Of a stretch of 5,655 bases of DNA, positions 5,643-5,655 are shown piece after piece. Origin of the DNA: Desulfonatronaceae bacterium UBA663 (GTDB taxonomy: Bacteria; Desulfobacterota; Desulfovibrionia; Desulfovibrionales; Desulfonatronaceae); NCBI GenBank assembly GCA_002299865.1, contig DBNV01000122.1, forward strand, positions 1 through 5,655, written 5' to 3'. Numbering within the stretch: the first letter of the stretch is position 1; the number at the start of each line of letters is the position of its first letter. The notes beneath the pieces are model-generated. The model saw nothing but the letters and a program-made list of their open reading frames with translations, was not told the DNA's origin and ran no database searches. Made by a program: the position numbers and the translations under genes.

Positions 5643-5655
5643 CCACCCGCCTGTC
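5639..5655 (+). CDS. trpA: Probable start of tryptophan synthase alpha chain (cut by window end)
   Basis: An ATG at 5639 overlaps the trpB stop as ATGA, and the frame reads MTTRLS to the window edge. That is compatible with a TrpA N-terminus, and trpA is expected directly after trpB. AAGGG abuts the ATG with no spacer, so initiation probably depends on coupling to trpB termination. Only five full codons are visible; the identity rests on context, and the true start could lie further downstream. Confidence 0.6.

Overview
The window is the core of a tryptophan biosynthesis operon, read entirely on the + strand in the order trpE (5' end missing), trpG, trpD, trpC, trpF, trpB, trpA (first codons only). 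All seven functions are separate genes: TrpG is not fused to TrpD or TrpE, and TrpC is not fused to TrpF as it is in enteric bacteria. The DNA is GC-rich with strongly G/C-ending codons. Gene order, free-standing enzymes and protein style suggest a deltaproteobacterium of the Desulfovibrio group (Desulfovibrionales). From memory, Desulfovibrio vulgaris has the same E-G-D-C-F-B-A order. This placement is inference, not proof.

Layout: 1-1110 trpE C-terminal two-thirds; 1091-1672 trpG, overlapping trpE by 20 nt; 1691-2692 trpD after an 18-nt gap with a strong ribosome binding site; 2685-3488 trpC, overlapping trpD by 8 nt; a 66-nt junction; 3555-4214 trpF; a 255-nt gap (4215-4469), the only sizeable non-coding stretch; 4470-5642 trpB; trpA starting at 5639 in an ATGA overlap with the trpB stop. 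The tight spacing indicates one transcript with translational coupling. The products run the whole route: chorismate to anthranilate (TrpE:TrpG), to phosphoribosyl-anthranilate (TrpD), to CdRP (TrpF), to indole-glycerol phosphate (TrpC), to tryptophan (TrpA:TrpB). No leader peptide, operator or operon promoter is visible, because the region upstream of trpE lies outside the window.

The enzymes are conventional. The unexplained structure is (1) a 171-bp nested imperfect palindrome that fills most of the trpF-trpB gap, with 22-bp perfect outer arms and 13-bp perfect inner arms; (2) a 15-bp in-frame tandem duplication in trpC that accounts for five extra residues before a TIM-barrel strand; (3) loss in TrpC of the normally conserved active-site glutamate of the ESG motif, read here as ASG; and (4) a five-unit hexanucleotide repeat in trpF coding for alternating (Gln/Arg)-(Ala/Gly). 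I found no RNA genes, CRISPR arrays, transposase genes or defence genes, and no clear sign of a wholly new system. The palindromic element is the best candidate for something undescribed.
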